From Populus alba (lineage: Eukaryota > Streptophyta > Magnoliopsida > Malpighiales > Salicaceae), in the NCBI RefSeq assembly GCF_005239225.2, contig NC_133299.1, forward strand, positions 7,940,967 through 8,004,966: 64,000 bases of DNA, read 5' to 3'. Position numbers and translations under genes: made by a program. Each line of letters starts with the position of its first letter. Within the stretch, counting starts at the first letter, position 1. Shown here piece by piece: positions 59,395-64,000 of this stretch. The notes below the pieces were generated by a model. The model was given only the letters and a program-made list of their open reading frames with translations, made no database searches and had not been told where the DNA came from.

Positions 59395-60443
59395 ATGGAA
59401 GGGGAGGATAGTTCGAGGACTCTAGAATGCCTGAGAGGAAGGTTGCTTGCAGAGAGACAAGCTTCAAAGATTGCTAAAGAGGAGGCAGAGCTCATGGGCA
59501 GTAAGGTCTGTTCCTTCTATCCCTGACATCTGGATGGCCTTTAATTTACTTTTTTTTCTTCTCCTTCTGGGTAGATTGATGTTATTGCATGCTTCGCATT
59601 TGAGATGTCAATACACAACCACAACGCATCAATTGTAAGATCTCAAGTTTCATTTTCATCTAATTTTTTATGGTATAGTTAATAGAGCTAGAGGACAAAC
59701 TCAGAGAAGAGATCAAATTGAGGAAAAAGGCTGAAAAGAAGCATAAATTCTTGATGAAGAAGCTTGAGTCTTTGAAGATTTGGCCCGCATCAGAGGTAAC
59801 AGAGAAGTCAAGTTCATCTGAGATTAGTGGATTTTCTAGCGCATCATCCACAAGCACTGCGGGCCATAAAGACCCCGAAGAATCTGAATCCAAGCCCCGT
59901 GTCATAATCGCAACAGACTCACATGATATGAAAGACTATGGCTCTGAAACAACTACATCCAATCAAAATACTTGTACTGTTTCCGATTCCATCGGAGAGA
60001 CTCAAGATTCAAATGCTGACAATTCTTTAGATAAATCAAAGGATGAAACCGTTGCATGTTCACAAGATTCAAAGATTGATGATCCAAGGTATCAAGTTCA
60101 ACATGCTTTGTCCTTTTCAATAGCCACTTTTATCTATGATAATTTAATGGGGTTTCTTTAAGCTAATTAAGTCAATATTCTGATTATCTCTTTCAGTTCT
60201 GCGAGCATTAAAGCATCAGTGGTGGAGATGGAGAAAAATGCAGGAAATGAGAGTGATAATGAGGATTATGTGAATAATTCGTTGGCACTAGTCCCATTGA
60301 GTTTGCCAGCTTCTACCAAGAAAAGTGAGTTGAAGGTAGTCAATAGAAGTGTTCTTGAAGTTCTTGACGCTTTAAGGCATGCCAGGGTGCAGATACAAAG
60401 CTCAATGGAGAGAAGACATATGATTAGAGCTGGCCCTACTTGA
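59395..60443 (+). CDS. plant coiled-coil protein of unknown function, copy B
   Basis: Exons 59395-59505, 59679-60088 and 60197-60443, with the same lengths, phases and 255-aa product as copy A; the first donor is GTCTGT instead of GTATGT. All frames are open. Compared with copy A there are about 15 replacement and 5 silent changes over 255 codons, spread over all exons, including non-conservative ones (Y/D, G/V, H/D, R/P). That is close to the ratio expected without selection, so one or both copies may be under relaxed constraint. It starts about 560 bp from the helicase B exon in head-to-head orientation; the space between should hold its promoter. Function unknown, no named domain. Confidence 0.85.
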
Positions 60444-61527
60444 ATCCATGTGTGTTAAATGCTAATGATGTGAGATATATATAGCTAATAACACAAATAA
60501 CAGAAAGAGACGTTAGGATGGGCCTGTGTTCTTCTTGCATTGAAGCAAGAAATGGCCAAACGTGATGACGAGGGTAGAGTATTGATTAGTTAATATCATT
60601 GCATGGATAATAAACTCACATGAGTGAACATCAAAGAAAGCATGTGATGTAGGGAATAATCAAGGATTTGCTGTCCAGATGATGCTGGACCTGAGTCAAG
60701 GGTCGTATTCTTTCTTGTTTTCATTCTCTTTTAGAGTTTGATTAAGATGGTATTTTACATTATAATCCAACTGTATTTTAAATTTTTAATTAATTATTTT
60801 TTAATATATTTTTGGATTATTTCAATGTAATAATATTAAAAATAAATTAAAAAATTATATAAAAATTAAACGCGTCACTTCATTGTTGATTATTGTGACT
60901 TGCTCCAACCTTATAAGCTAGCATACTTTTTCTGCTTCTGAAGTTCATATATTAGGATCATCTTCATCACACAAGTGCTAAACTAGATAACCCTTTCTTG
61001 GAAAATCTAACCGCTTTAATTTCACCAGAGGCTTCTTATAGATTTTATGATTTCAATTCAAATCCTAACATCCATTTCACTCTGATTCAACCAAAAACGA
61101 GCGTCACTCATGGCTTTTGAAGTTAAGGAAACATGCACAAAGCTTTAGAATAAGATGGCAGTGAAGATTTATAACACCCAGATGTTCAAATGCAGCCTTG
61201 AAAACCAGAACAAGACTTCAGAGGGGATTGAGCAAGGTTTTTGTCTCTAACAGTAAACAGTGCATATTTAAGTTTTTGCCAGAACTTCAGACCGAGTTTG
61301 CTTACTGCACACATTATTCCCTGAACTTGATGAGCATTGTTTGGTCTATCCTTGGATTGCATGCCATCCCATCACGTGTATGAGCATATCCAGATGCCAA
61401 AATAGTGCATATTTTTTGGATTAACTTGGAGACACTTCAAAGACAATGTTTTGTTGTCCTATTAAGACAGTTTTTTATACCTTCGCAGGCACCCGAGGAG
61501 CATGGTCTTCTCCAATTTGCAGGTTCT
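60444..61527. other. 3' flank of coiled-coil gene B; no gene seen
   Basis: Shared with 17406-18449. Contains a short extra segment near 60520-60548 that is absent from copy A. No supported open frame. Confidence 0.5.
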
Positions 61528-61845
61528 GATAGAAATTGAAGTTTTACATGCAACACTGTTTTGAGAAGAGGAGGAAAAATTCTGAAGAGCCGAGTTGGGT
61601 TAAAAAACATCAATGTTTTTATTACTTGAGAATGCCTATTTAAAGGCTTACAAAACAACTTTGACAATGATAAAAAATCTCAACAAACATGAGAGATTAT
61701 TGGACTCCAAATAACAGAATCTGTAGCAAATTTTATGGTAGAATCTGACAAGAAAACAATAATATTGAAGATTGATTCAAACGATTTACTATACTTATCT
61801 CTATCTTCTATTTTTAAGACAAATTCTCATAGATAAATTCTAACA
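61528..61845 (-). repeat. 3' LTR of the copia element (copy B)
   Basis: On the minus strand it begins TGTTAGAATTTATC directly after a purine-rich PPT (AAGGAGGAG) and the polyprotein stop. It contains a TATA-like CCTTTAAATAGGC and AATAAAAACA. The far end is uncertain; I placed it at ...TTTCTATCA (61528), giving about 318 bp. Confidence 0.6.
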
Positions 61846-63290
61846 CTCCTCCTTAATATTTGTCTTAGACAAACCAAGTTTCATCCTTAAAAATTCCAGC
61901 CTTGATCTAAGAAGTGCTTTAGTCATTATATCAACAAGTTGAATATCAGTTGGACAATAATGAAGCTTTATAAGTAAATTATTCTCAACTTCTTTTATAA
62001 AGTGAAATTTCACATTAATGTGTTTGGTCGTGCCATGTTGAACTGGATTTTGAGCAATAGCAATGATAGACTTGTTATCACAATAAAGCTCGGTTGGTGA
62101 GCTTTGTTCTTGGCCTATATCAGCAAGCAACTTGTTTAATCATATTTCTTGATTTGTAGCAGCTGCTATGGAGATATACTCCGCTTCAACAGTTGATTAT
62201 GCCACCATTTCTTGCTTTTTTGCATTCCAACATATTGCACCTGAACCAATTCTAAACACATATCTAGAAATACTTTGCATATCATCAACACTCCCTATCC
62301 AATCATTATTTGCATACCTATTTAATTTAACTCCTCCTGTCTTTGAATACCAGATGTCAAGGTCGGTTCTCCCTCTAATATACTTCAGCATCATCTTAGC
62401 AACTCCCATTTGAATATTGCTATGTGAGCTTATAAACCTTAAAAGCAAACTAGCTGGAAACATTAAGTCAGGTCTGGTTGTTGTCAAGTATAGTAGGTTA
62501 CCTACTAAGCTTCTATATGCAGAGGGTTCCTCAAGTTTCTCACCATCAATTTTTAAAATCTTCTCATTTTGTGTCAATGGAGTTGATACTTTTTTACATG
62601 ATTCAAGCTTGAATTTCTTGAGTATATCAACAGCATATCTCCTCTGTAAGATAAAGATACCCGAACTGCATTGATGTATTTCCATTCAAAGGAAGTAGTT
62701 CATGATACCAAGATCAGACATCTCAAATACATCCTGCATTTCTCTTTTGAACTCTACCAGTAATTTTACATTGCTTCCAGTCACTAGTGTGTCATCAATA
62801 TAGAGTGATACTACCAGCTACAAATCATCTTCATTTTGTTTAGATACAGAGTAGCTTTATTTTCACTTCTCTTGAATCCCAATTAAATCAAATGAGTATC
62901 AATTCTGTTGTACCAGGCCCTTGGTGCTTGCTTTAAATCATAAAGAGCCTTGTATAGCTTGTATACTTTGTGTTCATGATCAACAACTTCAAAGCCTTCT
63001 GGTTGTTGAACATAGATTTCTTCAAGGAGTATTCCATTTAGAAAGACAGACTTGACATCTAAATGATAAATTTTCCATTCTTTTTGACCTGCAAGTGTAA
63101 GTAGAAGTCTTATAGTGTCATGACTAGCTATTGATGCAAAAGTATCACTATAATCCACTTCAACAACTTGAGCAAAGCCTTTAACAATTAATCTAACCTT
63201 GTGTTTGAAAATTAAACTATCTGGATTGAATTTGGTTTTGAAGACCCACTTCACACCAATTTCCTTTTTATCCTCAAGAAGTTCAGTCAA
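61840..63290 (-). pseudogene. copia pol 3' remains (RT-RNase H)
   Basis: Three open stretches in copia order: 63290-62883, 62685-62197 and 62130-61840. The first ends within K-Q-A-P-R-A-W-Y; the Y-V-D-D-type catalytic box expected between the first and second stretches falls in a disrupted region near 62800, which on the minus strand reads L-Y-I-D-D-T-L-V-T-G in a shifted frame. The C-terminal end is K-E-E-C followed by a TAG that overlaps the LTR start. Confidence 0.88.
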
Positions 63291-64000
63291 TCTTAGAGTT
63301 CCATTTCTTTCAATGGAATCAGTTTATGATTTCATAGCATCAATCCAAGTTGGAAATCTTGCAGCTTCAGTATAGCTTGTAGGCTTAGCATGTACAAGAT
63401 TACATCTTTCATACACATAAGACAATGGCTTTACCTTAAGTATTTGTGAATCTGAAGTTGTTTCAATATCTAGTTGATCTTCAACACCAAATTTTCCTAC
63501 TGCTGGTTCAAGAGTAGTTGTAGTAGTCTAATCAACTTTCTTTAGGTCCTAATTATAGCATGATGTCTGATCAAAATGCACATCTCAGCTATTCTAAATT
63601 TCAGCTCCATTCAGATTGTAGATTGTGTAACCTTTAGATTATGTCACATATCCAACAAAAATTCATTTCTTAGCTCTTTCATCAAGTTTTTCTCTTTTGA
63701 CAGATGACACATGAAAGTAACACAATGATCCAAACACTTTGAGGTGTTTGGTAGTAGATCGGACACCAAATCATGCTTCCAATGGTGTTTTGCTATAAAC
63801 AAACTTAGTTGGTAGTCTGTTAAGCAAATATACTGAAGTGCTGAATGTTTCAACCCGTAGAAATCTTGGTAACCTTTTTTCAAACAAAATACACCTGGAC
63901 ATCTCCATCATAGTCCTGTTCTTTCTTTCAGAAACTTCATTTTGCTATGTCGAGTATGGAATTATCAACTAGTGTACAATCTTAGCTTTTGACAAAAGGA

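Larger units (their letters stand above)
58838..62960 (+). repeat. segmental duplication, block 1 copy B
   Basis: Matches 15736-19880. The left edge joins a helicase exon; the right side continues into the rest of the copia element, which copy A lacks. Confidence 0.9.
61528..64000 (-). mobile_element. Ty1-copia retrotransposon, 3' part, continuing past the window
   Basis: Minus strand. From the window end downward: an integrase C-terminal region near 63900-63600 (V-F-G-S-L-C-Y-F-H-V-S-S-type segment, frameshifted), then RT with V-K-W-V-F-K-T-K and H-L-D-V-K-S-V-F-L-N-G (63290-62883), more RT and RNase H (62685-62197: S-A-Y-R-S-L-V-G-N-L-L-Y, T-R-P-D-L), then E-L-Y-C-D-N-K-S and K-H-I-N-V-K-F-H (62130-61840), PPT and LTR. 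The order IN-RT-RH is that of copia. Frameshifts and stops (for example around 62140-62200, 62690-62880 and 63330-63600) make it non-autonomous. Less damaged than the copy at 18450-19880. Confidence 0.92.

Overview
The window is eukaryotic nuclear DNA from a dicot plant. Evidence: spliced genes with GT-AG introns and plant-type proteins, abundant LTR retrotransposon remains of Ty3-gypsy, Ty1-copia and probably Tat/Ogre type, and very AT-rich intergenic DNA. The recurrent AT-rich dispersed repeats and the T-rich arrays with GGGTTAACC-like cores look like those of poplar or willow (Salicaceae); that placement is inference. One 500-base run of N (52945-53444) is a scaffold gap.

Layout. 1-2505: a palindrome and a T-rich repeat array. 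2511-8157: a complete but inactivated Ty3-gypsy element on the minus strand with LTRs, PBS, PPT and a 5-bp target duplication. 8571-9410: an intact single-exon RING-H2 gene resembling SGR9. 9.8-15.7 kb: AT-rich DNA with a MITE-like element and a long ~70-bp-period tandem array. 16357-17405: a three-exon coiled-coil gene (copy A). 18.4-19.9 kb: copia remains. 20.0-20.4 kb: 5' exons of a PDCD2-like gene. 22.1-22.6 kb: an ethylene-receptor fragment. 25563-32768: a DEAH-box helicase gene (DEAH13/DHX37 family, copy A). 33.0-34.0 kb: an inverted, internally deleted piece of that helicase. 35.8-36.8 kb: a Tat/Ogre-like LTR relic. 38.1-38.4 kb: an EXORDIUM-like pseudogene. 39109-45100: a 17-exon mitochondrial fumarase gene. 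46.1-49.7 kb: repeat arrays in opposite orientations with a second MITE-like insertion. 50833-52.9 kb: the 3' part of the PDCD2-like gene, then the gap. 55436-58838: helicase copy B (pseudogene). 59395-60443: coiled-coil gene copy B. 61.5-64.0 kb: a fuller copy of the copia element.

The main theme is a segmental duplication: coiled-coil gene, copia element, PDCD2 5' exons and helicase occur twice, in a different order and with complementary missing exons. The stretch around the N gap differs from copy A mostly by small indels, as in unpolished or gap-filled sequence, so part of the second copy may be an assembly effect. The gene functions are housekeeping: ribosome biogenesis (helicase, PDCD2-like), the TCA cycle (fumarase) and gravitropism-type ubiquitin ligation (SGR9-like). 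They form no operon or pathway cluster. I found no CRISPR, phage or bacterial feature, no convincing tRNA or rRNA gene, and no clearly novel multi-gene system. The most striking items are a 7-nt frameshifting deletion in an otherwise perfect fumarase gene, the two complementary broken helicase copies, a possible chimeric first exon on the helicase, and a helicase inverted repeat that could form double-stranded RNA.
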